Below are positions 8,752 through 16,326 of a stretch of 31,850 bases of DNA, piece by piece. Source of the DNA: Candidatus Bathyarchaeota archaeon (GTDB lineage: Archaea; Thermoproteota; CALKCG01; B24; JAGTQN01). Numbering within the stretch: the stretch's first letter is position 1; the number at the start of each line of letters is the position of its first letter. The DNA lies in the NCBI GenBank assembly GCA_018396395.1, contig JAGTQN010000004.1:6151-38000 (forward strand), in the 5' to 3' direction. The notes beneath the pieces are model-generated. The model worked only from the letters and a program-made list of their open reading frames with translations. It was not told the DNA's origin and searched no databases. Position numbers and translations under genes: made by a program.

Positions 8752-9498
8752 TTAGGCCTTTGTTTTCCTTACCTTTCCACCCCGACCTGTCCGCCTAGCA
8801 GCTATTAGCCCAACCTTCCTCCCTGGCGGGGCTGTACGCCCTATGGTTGTGGGCTTTCCTGGATGCTGATGCCTTCCTCCTCCATGGGGATGGTAAACGG
8901 GTATCATGGCCACTCCTCGGACCGTTGGATACTTCCTACCCCTTGCTTCCATAAGCTTGAGTTTTTTCCCAGCCTTGAGGAAAGGCTTGTCTGTCCTCCC
9001 TCCCCCTGCAACAACCCCAACCGTAGCCCTGCACTCGTTCTTTACGTAGATTACCTTGCCCGACGGCAATTTGACGGAAGTTTCATTCCCTGTATGGCCT
9101 AGAACGATTCCATAGGCACCGGAAGAACGGATGAGCTTTCCTCCGTCTCCAGGGAGGCGCTCAAGGTTGCAGATGATCGTTCCTTCAGGAATCTGTCCTA
9201 CGGGTAAGACGTTCCCTATGCCCAAGGAGGCCTTTGGACCTAGGGAAATCTCAGCGCCCGTATAGAGACCCTCAGGCGCCACGGTGTAGTACTCTCCCCC
9301 GTTCAATAGCTCTATCATGGCAAGGGGGGCTCCCCTTCCAGGATCATGGAATAAGCCTTTCACAATGCCCTTTACCTCCTCAGCTCCCGTTAAGCCTATA
9401 GTAGAAGGATACCTGGCTGGTGCTATCCTTTTGTGAGTCGGGGCTCTGAAGGTTGGGGAACCCCTTCCCCTTCTCTGGACAAGGATTCGCTTGCCCAT
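8752..9498 (-). CDS. rpl2: 50S ribosomal protein uL2
   Basis: A 248-residue archaeal/eukaryotic-type L2. The near-invariant C-terminal segment is present (VRGVAMIPVYHPHGGG, with the peptidyl-transferase-region histidine in HPHGGG), as are the N-terminal RRGRGSPTFRAPTHKR and the basic tail. L2 is needed for subunit association and the peptidyl transferase centre. Note IPVYHPHGGG where most L2 proteins have NPVDHPHGGG or NPVEHPHGGG: the Asn-to-Ile and Asp-to-Tyr changes are unusual. Fourth and last gene of this ribosomal block; the genes that usually follow (S19, L22, S3) are not here. The ATG is preceded by a purine-rich GGGAGG. Confidence 0.95.
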   Translation of the reverse strand: MGKRILVQRRGRGSPTFRAPTHKRIAPARYPSTIGLTGAEEVKGIVKGLFHDPGRGAPLAMIELLNGGEYYTVAPEGLYTGAEISLGPKASLGIGNVLPVGQIPEGTIICNLERLPGDGGKLIRSSGAYGIVLGHTGNETSVKLPSGKVIYVKNECRATVGVVAGGGRTDKPFLKAGKKLKLMEARGRKYPTVRGVAMIPVYHPHGGGRHQHPGKPTTIGRTAPPGRKVGLIAARRTGRGGKVRKTKA

Positions 9499-9545
9499 CC
9501 TTCCTTTGCCTCCCTCCCTTCCGCCTTACTTACTTTAAGCCACCA

Positions 9546-9815
9546 TTATAGGATGCCAAGCTTTATGGCTATATCCGATGCCTTAAATTCTGAATGCAGG
9601 GTTACAAAGGCTTTTTTCTCTCCAAGGGGAGTAATAAGGGTTCTAACTTTAGCTACCTTAACTTGATAAAGCTCCTCGACGGCCTTTTTGATGAGGGGCT
9701 TATTCGCAGAACGCCTGACGATGAAGGTGAGCATGTTCTGTTTTTCGATGAGACTGACGGCCTTCTCGGTCATGATGGGATAGAGGATTACCTGGCCAAG
9801 CTTTTCGATGGACAA
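9546..9815 (-). CDS. rpl23: 50S ribosomal protein uL23
   Basis: 89 residues, the normal archaeal length. ILYPIMTEKAVSLIEKQNML at the N terminus and the NKPLIKKAVEELYQVKVAKV helix-strand are characteristic of L23, which lies at the polypeptide exit tunnel and docks the signal recognition particle. The start is TTG one base after the L4 stop; GAGGTGAT, a perfect complement to the 16S 3' end, lies eight bases upstream inside the L4 coding end and decides the start. Confidence 0.95.
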   Translation of the reverse strand: MSIEKLGQVILYPIMTEKAVSLIEKQNMLTFIVRRSANKPLIKKAVEELYQVKVAKVRTLITPLGEKKAFVTLHSEFKASDIAIKLGIL

Positions 9816-9816
9816 G

Positions 9817-10851
9817 TTAGGCTATCACCTCATGAAAAAGTTGATCAATGGTCTTAAAGGAGGAGGAATCCCATAATGTGAGCCTTCCTGGCGTTCCTCC
9901 AGGCGCCAGGAGTTCCACATTCAGGTCCCGAATCCTTACTATATCCAATCCAGGTATGTTTCTGGCAGCCTTCATAATCCCTTTATCTTCGGCAACGACG
10001 ATCAAAGGACCCTTTCCAACCCTTCTGGCCCTACCCCTTGATCTGGCACCACGACTCCTTTCCTTTATTCGACTTTTTACCCTGAGGACATCCTCCCAAA
10101 GGCCGAGGCTTCGAAGGAACCTTTCCACATCTTTAGCCCTTTTTAGGGATTGAAGCTCATCCGAGACGACAAGGGGAAGCCCCTTAAGGGAAGCTACATG
10201 CCCCCTCCTTGTCATGAGTTCAAGGCTTCCAGTGGCTGCTACGGCAGAGGCAAGGGCTAGGAGGCGCTCCTTCTTATTAATCTTCTTCGTAAGGATCTTC
10301 TCTGCCCTTGGAGGATGGGCCAGCCTTCCTCCAACAGTCATAGGGGCGAAGGCAGCCCTTGTGGAGTCATGGATCCGCGGAACCCTCGCCAAACCCCTAC
10401 CAACGCCTACAGATTCGGCGGATGTTCTCATACCAGCCTTAGGATCCCTTCCCTTCCTCTGGAAGCGATGACTTTGTAGTGCTAAAACGGCCCTCCTAAT
10501 CAAGTCTGGGCGTATAGGAATTCGAAAGATCTGGGGAAGGCGGATCCTTCCTACAACCTTGCCATCGAGGTTGTAAACGCGAACAATAGGCCATCGCTCC
10601 CTTGGAGCCTTTGCCGAGGGCAAGGGCTCAATAGCTTTCTTTTCGTAGGGCCCTTCCTTCCCTTCTCCTTCCTCCTTGCCTTTCCTATCTTCGCTTTCGC
10701 CTTTGCCTACGCCTTCTCCTTCGCCTTCGTTTTCGTCTTGACCTTTACCCTTACTGGAGACCTGAATAGCCTCCCCAATGGCTTCTTTACCTTCCTTCAA
10801 TCCTTCTTCTGGGCTATCCAATTCCCCTTCAGACCTCCCCCTAGAAGCCAT
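9817..10851 (-). CDS. rpl4: 50S ribosomal protein uL4 with long acidic N-terminal extension
   Basis: About 344 residues, whereas archaeal L4 is usually near 255-280. From about residue 88 (WPIVRVYNLDGKVVGRIRLP) the protein is a normal L4, including RPDLIRRAVLALQSH, the conserved loop of GRGLARVP and GGRLAHPP, and C-terminal PGLDIVRIRDLNVE. L4 lines the exit tunnel and binds 23S rRNA. Residues 1-88 are a low-complexity, predicted disordered segment rich in Gly, Glu and Lys (for example NEGEGEGVGKGESEDRKGKE). The ATG at 10851 is chosen because GGGTG lies seven bases upstream; an in-frame ATG six codons earlier (10869) overlaps the L3 end and has no Shine-Dalgarno sequence. Either start keeps the extension. 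Confidence 0.93.
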   Translation of the reverse strand: MASRGRSEGELDSPEEGLKEGKEAIGEAIQVSSKGKGQDENEGEGEGVGKGESEDRKGKEEGEGKEGPYEKKAIEPLPSAKAPRERWPIVRVYNLDGKVVGRIRLPQIFRIPIRPDLIRRAVLALQSHRFQRKGRDPKAGMRTSAESVGVGRGLARVPRIHDSTRAAFAPMTVGGRLAHPPRAEKILTKKINKKERLLALASAVAATGSLELMTRRGHVASLKGLPLVVSDELQSLKRAKDVERFLRSLGLWEDVLRVKSRIKERSRGARSRGRARRVGKGPLIVVAEDKGIMKAARNIPGLDIVRIRDLNVELLAPGGTPGRLTLWDSSSFKTIDQLFHEVIA

Positions 10852-10855
10852 GGTG

Positions 10856-11845
10856 CTACACCCGGACATAGGTTATGGTTGGAGTCCCTACCTTCGCGCT
10901 GGGAGGCCTAATGGCATACCTTAGCCTGATTAGCCTTTTATTAGGACCTGGGATACTGCCACTCAGAAGGATGTAGTCACCCTTAATAACGCCATAATTC
11001 GTGAATCCTCCCTTTGGAGTCACATCATCTCCCTTTTCCCCAATACGGAGGATTCGCTTATTATACTCCGTCCGTTGGAAGAGCCCCAGCTGTCCAGGTC
11101 TAGGAACAGTATACATAACCCTGCTTGGGCTCCAGGGTCCTAGGGTTCCTACCTCCCTGACCCTCTTCCGAGATTTATGACTAAGGCGCTTGACCCCCCA
11201 TCGCTTGACAACACCCTGGAAGCCCTTTCCCTTTGAAACGCTAGAAACATCCACATACTGGCCTTCCTTGAGAACCTCCTTTGCAGATACGGGCTTTCCT
11301 AGGATTTCCTTACCGTATGCAAATTGCTCCTTGATGGTTCCTCCTCCTATTTTTATTTCGAGGATATCTGGCTTTTTCTTGGGAAGGGAGGTCAAACGAG
11401 GTTGGGTGCATAAGATGGCCCTGAACTCAGATATCCTTTCCAAATTTGTCTCGATAGCCTTTAATCCTTCCTCCGGATCCGTATTTTCGGGAAGGTTTAG
11501 AACTCTTCTTAGGTCCTTGGGAAGGTTCTTGGACCAGACCTCCCGGAAGGATTTTAGGCCTTCAGTCGTCTCCATGTATGCTCTAAGCCCGCATGCGATC
11601 ATGGGCGGCGCATCCAAGACCGTTATAGGGACCACGATCTCTTTCCCAAAGTAGGGAGAATTCTTATCATCATCGATAATGAAAGAATGGGACATTCCAG
11701 CTTTGTAGGCGGCAAAGCCTAAGAGGCTTGGTTTCCCTTCGACATCAGGCCAGCTTCTCAACCTTCCCTTCAGGCTTCTGGAGCGTCCCTTAGGTATGAA
11801 GGCCAGGGAACCCCTCTTGGGGGCATGACGCTTTCTGTGACCCAT
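10856..11845 (-). CDS. rpl3: 50S ribosomal protein uL3
   Basis: 329 residues, first gene of the block. MGHRKRHAPKRGSLAFIPKG and the LLGFAAYKAGMSH motif are typical archaeal L3 starts; VSKGKGFQGVVKRWGVKRL (about 202-220) is the conserved loop that reaches the peptidyl transferase centre. The ATG follows GAGGAAGG. It ends four bases before the L4 ATG, implying coupled translation. A TATA-like box is about 70 bp upstream. Confidence 0.95.
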   Translation of the reverse strand: MGHRKRHAPKRGSLAFIPKGRSRSLKGRLRSWPDVEGKPSLLGFAAYKAGMSHSFIIDDDKNSPYFGKEIVVPITVLDAPPMIACGLRAYMETTEGLKSFREVWSKNLPKDLRRVLNLPENTDPEEGLKAIETNLERISEFRAILCTQPRLTSLPKKKPDILEIKIGGGTIKEQFAYGKEILGKPVSAKEVLKEGQYVDVSSVSKGKGFQGVVKRWGVKRLSHKSRKRVREVGTLGPWSPSRVMYTVPRPGQLGLFQRTEYNKRILRIGEKGDDVTPKGGFTNYGVIKGDYILLSGSIPGPNKRLIRLRYAIRPPSAKVGTPTITYVRV

Positions 11846-11910
11846 GGACCCTTCCTCAAGTCAGCGTGAAGCTTCGTAACCACGATTTTTTGGAACCTTA
11901 ATGATGCCCC

Positions 11911-11920
11911 TTCATATAAG
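11911..11920 (-). promoter_or_regulatory. rpl3: TATA box of the ribosomal protein operon
   Basis: CTTATATGAA on the minus strand, about 65-75 bp upstream of the L3 ATG, is the best TATA candidate; transcription would begin near 11890 with a leader of about 45 nt. Position and sequence fit, but this is not proven. Confidence 0.4.
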
Positions 11921-12090
11921 TGTTCTGGAAGCCCTTGAACGAGGAATTGAGAATGGAATCTTCAAGGAGGCTTAGGGCGAAATTCAAGGTTTTGGAATCG
12001 ATGCCATAGATCCGAAGAGATTTTATCGTTAGAATATCGTGAAAACATATGAAGGAGATTTTCCTACCCCTTCGCAAATGGGGCTTAGAA

Positions 12091-13076
12091 ATGAGATACA
12101 GTCTCCTTGGAAGGACTGGCTTTAAAGTTTCAGAGCTATGTATTGGAGGACATGAGTAAAGGCGATGGCTCAATCCCAAGCATTTCGAGCATGGATATGA
12201 TCGGAAAGAATTCTATAGAAGTCAAGAGAATAGAAATGTGATTATAAAAAGAGCTTTGGATTCTGGTATAAATTATATTATTTTGATGCAACCATCAAAG
12301 AGGAAGTTGAATCCTTAGGTTTAGCTTTAAAAAAGTGGAATAAAAGAAAGGATGTTTTTGTAGCAATAATGAGCATATATCCATTTAGAAAATTTAAAAA
12401 TAATCCAAAACATAAATGGAGAGATCTTATATTAGAAGAAATGGAAGAAAGACTAAAATTTTTACATACGGATTATGTTGATTTATTCAATATCCATCTA
12501 TCTGAAGATAATTATTCTCAAGAATTTTTATGCTATATGATAGACTTGCTTAAAGAATTGAAATCTCAGGAGAAAATAAGATCTATAGGGGCATCTTCAC
12601 ATGATCCATGCTTTTTAGGCGAAATTATGAGAAATTATGATTGCTTTGATTCCGTTATGGTGCGCTACAATTATTATTTAAAAGATGCTAAGAATGAGCT
12701 CTTCCCATTATGCAAAAAGTTGAATGTAGGTGTAATTGTAATGAAGCCCATCTCCTGGCCTTATTATGGAATTCCCTTTACTTATTTTTGTAAAGAAAAA
12801 TACTTTGCTGGAGCCTATACCCCAGTCCAGACGGCTTTAAAATGGATACTAAGTTCTCCTGAGGTTTCATGCGTAGCACCTAGCGTAAATAGTATCGATG
12901 AACTTGAAGAAAATATTCAAGCATTCGAAAGGGAAGATCCAATAAATGAGGAAACATTACAAAAATGTCTTCAATGCGCTCTAAGTAGCGATGGGAAGGA
13001 GATCCTCCATAAACTTGTTTTCCATCCATACAAAGACATTAGCGCATATGCAAAAAGGGCCCTAGAAGGCTTTTAG
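12091..13076 (+). pseudogene. Broken aldo/keto reductase
   Basis: Reading through two lesions gives one aldo/keto reductase of about 325 residues. The N terminus MRYSLLGRTGFKVSELCIGG (12091-12150) is diagnostic of the family. It is followed by an in-frame TAA at 12157-12159, after which the same frame stays open to about 12275 (ending ALDSGINY). A one-base deletion (or two-base insertion) near 12272-12284 then shifts to the frame that reads YFDATIKEEVESLG and runs intact to 13076, with DYVDLFNIHL, IRSIGASSHDP and VGVIVMKP typical of the barrel. The 3' part is clearly more AT-rich than its neighbours and uses A/T-ending codons, suggesting foreign origin or relaxed selection. An internal ATG at 12369 gives a 235-residue ORF, but it lacks the first strands and is unlikely to be functional. 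Confidence 0.8.
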
Positions 13077-13216
13077 AAAGCGATCATATAGACTTTGAAT
13101 GCCTAAGATCAAAGGGAAAGGACTGTTTTTTATCTTATTTAGGCTTTAACTAAGGATCTTGTGCCTGCATGGAAAAGGCTATGGAAAAATTATGGCAGCT
13201 ATAAAATTCATGGTTA

Positions 13217-13244
13217 AGAGTGCTTATTTAAGAGTGCTTATTTA
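13217..13244. repeat. Perfect 14-bp tandem duplication
   Basis: AGAGTGCTTATTTA occurs twice, head to tail, at 13217-13230 and 13231-13244. The second copy contains the trpB2 stop codon (TAA on the minus strand). It looks like a recent slippage or duplication at the 3' end of the gene. Confidence 0.8.
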
Positions 13245-14639
13245 ATAGGGAAGGCTGTCAAGCCAAGGATAGAGCTCCTTTATCCGTCTGACAGCCTTTT
13301 CAACCTCCTCCTGTGGATATTCGTAGGGCAGTAGTTTACCGCTGAGAAAGTCATCGTAGGCTTGCATATCAAAGTGTCCATGCCCACAGAGGAGGAAGAG
13401 AATCGCCTTCTCCTCCCCCCTTTCCTTGCATCTGAGAGCCTCATCGATGACGGCCTTGATGGCATGGGCAGGCTCAGGGGCAGGTATCGTGCCCTCGCCT
13501 ATTGTGAATAACCTTGCTGCATCGAAGACCTCCACTTGGTTATATGCCCTCGTCTCCACCTTTCCTTCGTTGACCAATATGCAAAGTGTAGGAGCCTTTC
13601 CATGGTAACGCAATCCTCCAGCATGGATTGGTGGTGGTATGAACTCATGGCCTAGCGTGTGCATCTTAACCATTGGAGCCAGTCTTGCCGTTTCTCCATG
13701 GTCGTACATGTAGACGCCCTTTGTGATGGATGGGGCAGCCGTAGGCTCGACGGCGATGAACCTCACATCCTTTGGAGCCTTACCAGAAATGACATCGTAG
13801 TAGAAGGGCCAGAAGAGCCCTGAGAAACTACTGCCCCCGCCTATACATCCACATACGATGTCTGGATAGTCGTTCGCAAGCTCGAATTGCTCCTTGGCTT
13901 CTAAGCCCACTACGGTTTGATGCGTAAGAACATGGTTAAAGACGCTTCCTATGCCATAACGGGTATCATCGTGGGTCAGGGCATCCTCGATGGCCTCGCT
14001 AATGGCGATGCCTAGACTTCCGGGATTTTTGGGCTCCTTTTCTAGGATTTTCCTACCAGCCTCTGTCTTTTCGCTCGGACTAGCGTATACATCAGCGCCC
14101 CACAGCTCCATCAAAACCCTTCGATAGGGCTTCTGTTGATAGCTAGCCTTCACCATATAGACCGTACATTTGAGACCGAAAAGCATGCATCCAAAGGCTA
14201 GTGCCGAGCCCCACTGACCAGCCCCAGTTTCAGTCGTCATCCTTTCAATACCTTCCTTCATGTTGTAGTAAGCCTGGGCAACGGCTGTGTTGGGCTTGTG
14301 GCTTCCTGGAGGGCTAACGCCCTCGTACTTATAATAGATTCTAGCCGGTGTCTTCAAGAGTCTCTCAAGGCCAACAGCCCTGTAGAGGGGGGTTGGCCTC
14401 CAAAGCCTATAGACTTCCCTAACTTCCTCTGGAATCTCGATCCAACGATCTTGGCTTGTCTCTTGGGCAAGGATGCTTTTAGGGAAGATCCTTGGAAGGA
14501 TTCCGACACCTGGACCCCTGATCTTAGGATCTATCGGAGGTGGAAGGGGTTTCGGAAGATCCGGAAGGATGCAGTACCAATGTTTGGGAATTTCCTCCTC
14601 ATCAAGGATGAATTTTCTTTTGATCACTTTCTTCACCAA
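13242..14639 (-). CDS. trpB2: Tryptophan synthase beta chain, TrpB2 type
   Basis: 465 residues, longer than TrpB1 (about 390-400) and with the extended N terminus of TrpB2. It makes tryptophan from indole and serine with PLP. PLP lysine is Lys115 in GSHKPNTA; the carboxylate-binding region is TETGAGQWGSALA; the phosphate-binding glycine loop is GCIGGGSSFSG; the C-terminal LCGHGHFDMQAY is the TrpB2 signature, with Cys where Ser is common. No trpA is nearby, as expected for TrpB2, which works without stable TrpA binding, probably as an indole-salvage or serine-deaminating enzyme. The start is TTG at 14639 or GTG one codon later; a TATA box lies 35-45 bp upstream, so the leader is short. Confidence 0.92.
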   Translation of the reverse strand: MVKKVIKRKFILDEEEIPKHWYCILPDLPKPLPPPIDPKIRGPGVGILPRIFPKSILAQETSQDRWIEIPEEVREVYRLWRPTPLYRAVGLERLLKTPARIYYKYEGVSPPGSHKPNTAVAQAYYNMKEGIERMTTETGAGQWGSALAFGCMLFGLKCTVYMVKASYQQKPYRRVLMELWGADVYASPSEKTEAGRKILEKEPKNPGSLGIAISEAIEDALTHDDTRYGIGSVFNHVLTHQTVVGLEAKEQFELANDYPDIVCGCIGGGSSFSGLFWPFYYDVISGKAPKDVRFIAVEPTAAPSITKGVYMYDHGETARLAPMVKMHTLGHEFIPPPIHAGGLRYHGKAPTLCILVNEGKVETRAYNQVEVFDAARLFTIGEGTIPAPEPAHAIKAVIDEALRCKERGEEKAILFLLCGHGHFDMQAYDDFLSGKLLPYEYPQEEVEKAVRRIKELYPWLDSLPY

Positions 14640-14672
14640 GATATGACGTACGAGTTTGAAAGAAAAGTAGTA

Positions 14673-14685
14673 AGATATATTTAAG
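14673..14685 (-). promoter_or_regulatory. trpB2: TATA box of trpB2
   Basis: CTTAAATATATCT on the minus strand, centred about 40 bp upstream of the start. It is nearly the same as the box before the RAM-tailed synthase (ATTTAAATATAT), giving a consistent local promoter consensus. Confidence 0.5.
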
Positions 14686-14725
14686 TCTTATGGGTACAAA
14701 AATGTACATTTATTATTTTCGTTCG

Positions 14726-15331
14726 CTATTTTTGGAAAAGGCTTAAAGGCACTTGATCTGGAACCCCGCTTAAATGCCTGAGGGCATCTCCGACGCCATA
14801 GGAAACGATGGCCCCGATAGTACCCAAGGCTGCAAACTTAAGGCCCGTTTTGATGGAGCTTTCACCGCTCAGATGACCTACGTACCTTCCTAGGAGGAAG
14901 AGGGTAACATTGCCTATGAGAAAAGTAAAGGCAATAGCTGAAAAGAGGGGTAGAAAAGCGAAGGGCATCATTAAGAGGAGGAGGGCTAAGAAGGTCGCTC
15001 CCAAGGATAGGAATCCGCTCATCCAAACCTCTTTTCGAGAGTGGATCCTTACCTTTTTCCCATGCTCAACCGTCTCATGGATCTGGACTCCCCTCTCTGT
15101 AGACTGGGAGATGAAGAATCCGATGGAGTTTCCGAGGGCGTCGGCTATTCCACCGATGATACCGGAGATTACTACAAATCTAACATCTTGGGTAGCCTCG
15201 GCTACACCTATTATGATCCCCAAGAAACATATGATTCCGTCTGCTAAGCCGAAGGCTGCACCTTCCAAGCCATAGCCTTTCTCACTGCTTCCTTCTTTTT
15301 CGCCTTCGTCCCTAACTTCGTCTTTTGACAT
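14726..15331 (-). CDS. VIT1/CCC1-family metal transporter
   Basis: About 201 residues with five predicted TM helices, the architecture of the VIT1/CCC1 iron/manganese transporter family. The family motif around TM1 is visible (EGAAFGLADGIICFLGIIIG), as is IADALGNSIGFFISQSTERG at the end of TM2 and the start of the cytoplasmic region. The metal-binding cytoplasmic insert between TM2 and TM3 is short here (about 25 residues, HETVEHGKKVRIHSRKE), so metal specificity is uncertain. The first 18 residues are charged and low complexity. ATG at 15331 is chosen over the TTG two codons earlier because GAGCTGAT lies six bases upstream. It probably exports or stores Fe(II)/Mn(II). Confidence 0.8.
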   Translation of the reverse strand: MSKDEVRDEGEKEGSSEKGYGLEGAAFGLADGIICFLGIIIGVAEATQDVRFVVISGIIGGIADALGNSIGFFISQSTERGVQIHETVEHGKKVRIHSRKEVWMSGFLSLGATFLALLLLMMPFAFLPLFSAIAFTFLIGNVTLFLLGRYVGHLSGESSIKTGLKFAALGTIGAIVSYGVGDALRHLSGVPDQVPLSLFQK

Positions 15332-15684
15332 CTTCAAATCAGCTCAAAAAGCCTCAAATTTTCGGCAGCCAAGCTTATAGGGATTTCGGTTTTCTGATAA
15401 AACGGCTTAGATGGAAAGAAGTGGGTTAAAGCTTTTCATAGCTACCTTATCCGGACTTTTTGTGGCCAGTAGATGATACATTATTAAAATAGGACTGATG
15501 GGTAAAGAAGGGAGGGAGGGAAAAGGAAGAAGAAAGGAAAAAGAGAAAGATAACATCTATGTGAAGGGGATCCTATGAAAACTATGGAAACGCCTAAGCT
15601 GCTATGGAGGCCCCATAAGGGTTATCCCCTATTAAAAATGGAAAATCCTGGCTTGAAATATTCGGAAGATGATAGAGGTTCCCC
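15332..15684. other. Intergenic region between divergent genes, with polypurine tract
   Basis: It contains a strand-biased purine tract (about 15503-15550, runs of GGGA and GAAAG) and a small ORF described separately. Both flanking genes read outwards, so it must hold their promoters, but no TATA box stands out. Confidence 0.4.
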
Positions 15685-15694
15685 ATGGCTTTGA
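15575..15694 (+). CDS. Possible 39-residue small protein overlapping the GNAT start
   Basis: ATG at 15575, preceded by AAGGGGAT a few bases upstream, opens a 39-codon frame ending in TGA at 15692-15694, ten bases inside the GNAT gene. The peptide (MKTMETPKLLWRPHKGYPLL, then a polar end) matches nothing I recognise. It could be a short leader peptide coupled to the acetyltransferase or a chance ORF. Confidence 0.25.
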   Translation: MKTMETPKLLWRPHKGYPLLKMENPGLKYSEDDRGSPWL

Positions 15695-16263
15695 CAAAAA
15701 TATGGGAAAAAAGGGCAAAGGTCGTAATCCGTGGGATGCGCATCGATGACCTACCCGAGGTTTTCCACCTAGGAGAATCCCTCTTTACTAGGGATTTTCT
15801 ACCTCTTCTTTATAGAACTTGGGACGAATACGAAGTGACAAGCCTTTTCAGCAATAACTCAGAGCTTTGCCTCGTGGCTGAGAGGAGTGGGAAGATCGTA
15901 GGCTTTGCCATGGGAACGACCGTGGAGAAGGCTGGAAGCCCTTGGAAATACGGCTATCTAGTTTGGTTGGGAGTTGAGAAGGCATACCAGAATCGAGGAA
16001 TCGGAAAGAAGCTTTACAGGGAAATGGAGAGGCGGATGCTTAAGCTTGGAGCGAGGATGATCATAACGGATACGGATGAAAGCAATGAGCCAGCCATTAG
16101 CTTCTTCGAGAAAATGGGGTTTTCGAAGGCCAGAGGACACCTTTGGCTCAGTAAAACCCTAAAGAGGAGACAAAGGGAGAAGAAAGGAGGGGAGGGGGAA
16201 GGAGAGGTAAGAGGCGTTGGTAGTGGAGGGAGCGAAAAAACGGAAAGGGGAGAAGAAAAATAA
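15685..16263 (+). CDS. GNAT-family N-acetyltransferase
   Basis: 192 residues. The GNAT fold spans about residues 12-150. The acetyl-CoA-binding motif A is VWLGVEKAYQNRGIGKKLY, with the Q/RxxGxG/A element NRGIGKKL; motif B follows as ITDTDESNEPAISFFEKMGF, which resembles RimI-type protein or amino-acid acetyltransferases. Acceptor substrate unknown. Residues about 158-192 are a charged, low-complexity tail rich in Gly, Glu, Lys and Arg, like the L4 extension. The ATG is preceded by GAGGTT five bases upstream. Confidence 0.8.
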   Translation: MALTKIWEKRAKVVIRGMRIDDLPEVFHLGESLFTRDFLPLLYRTWDEYEVTSLFSNNSELCLVAERSGKIVGFAMGTTVEKAGSPWKYGYLVWLGVEKAYQNRGIGKKLYREMERRMLKLGARMIITDTDESNEPAISFFEKMGFSKARGHLWLSKTLKRRQREKKGGEGEGEVRGVGSGGSEKTERGEEK

Positions 16264-16326
16264 ATCGATGGAACGGCTTCTGTGGAAATGAGCCCCGATC
16301 AACGATCTCCACACTTTTCATGTTGG

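Noticed and set aside
11898..12179. A 93-residue minus-strand ORF upstream of L3
   Set aside because: It overlaps the antisense of the aldo/keto reductase start and the ribosomal promoter region, has no ribosome site and resembles no family.
12369..13076. A 235-residue intact aldo/keto reductase from the internal ATG
   Set aside because: The family N terminus and first barrel strands lie upstream in another frame, so this ATG is internal to a broken gene.
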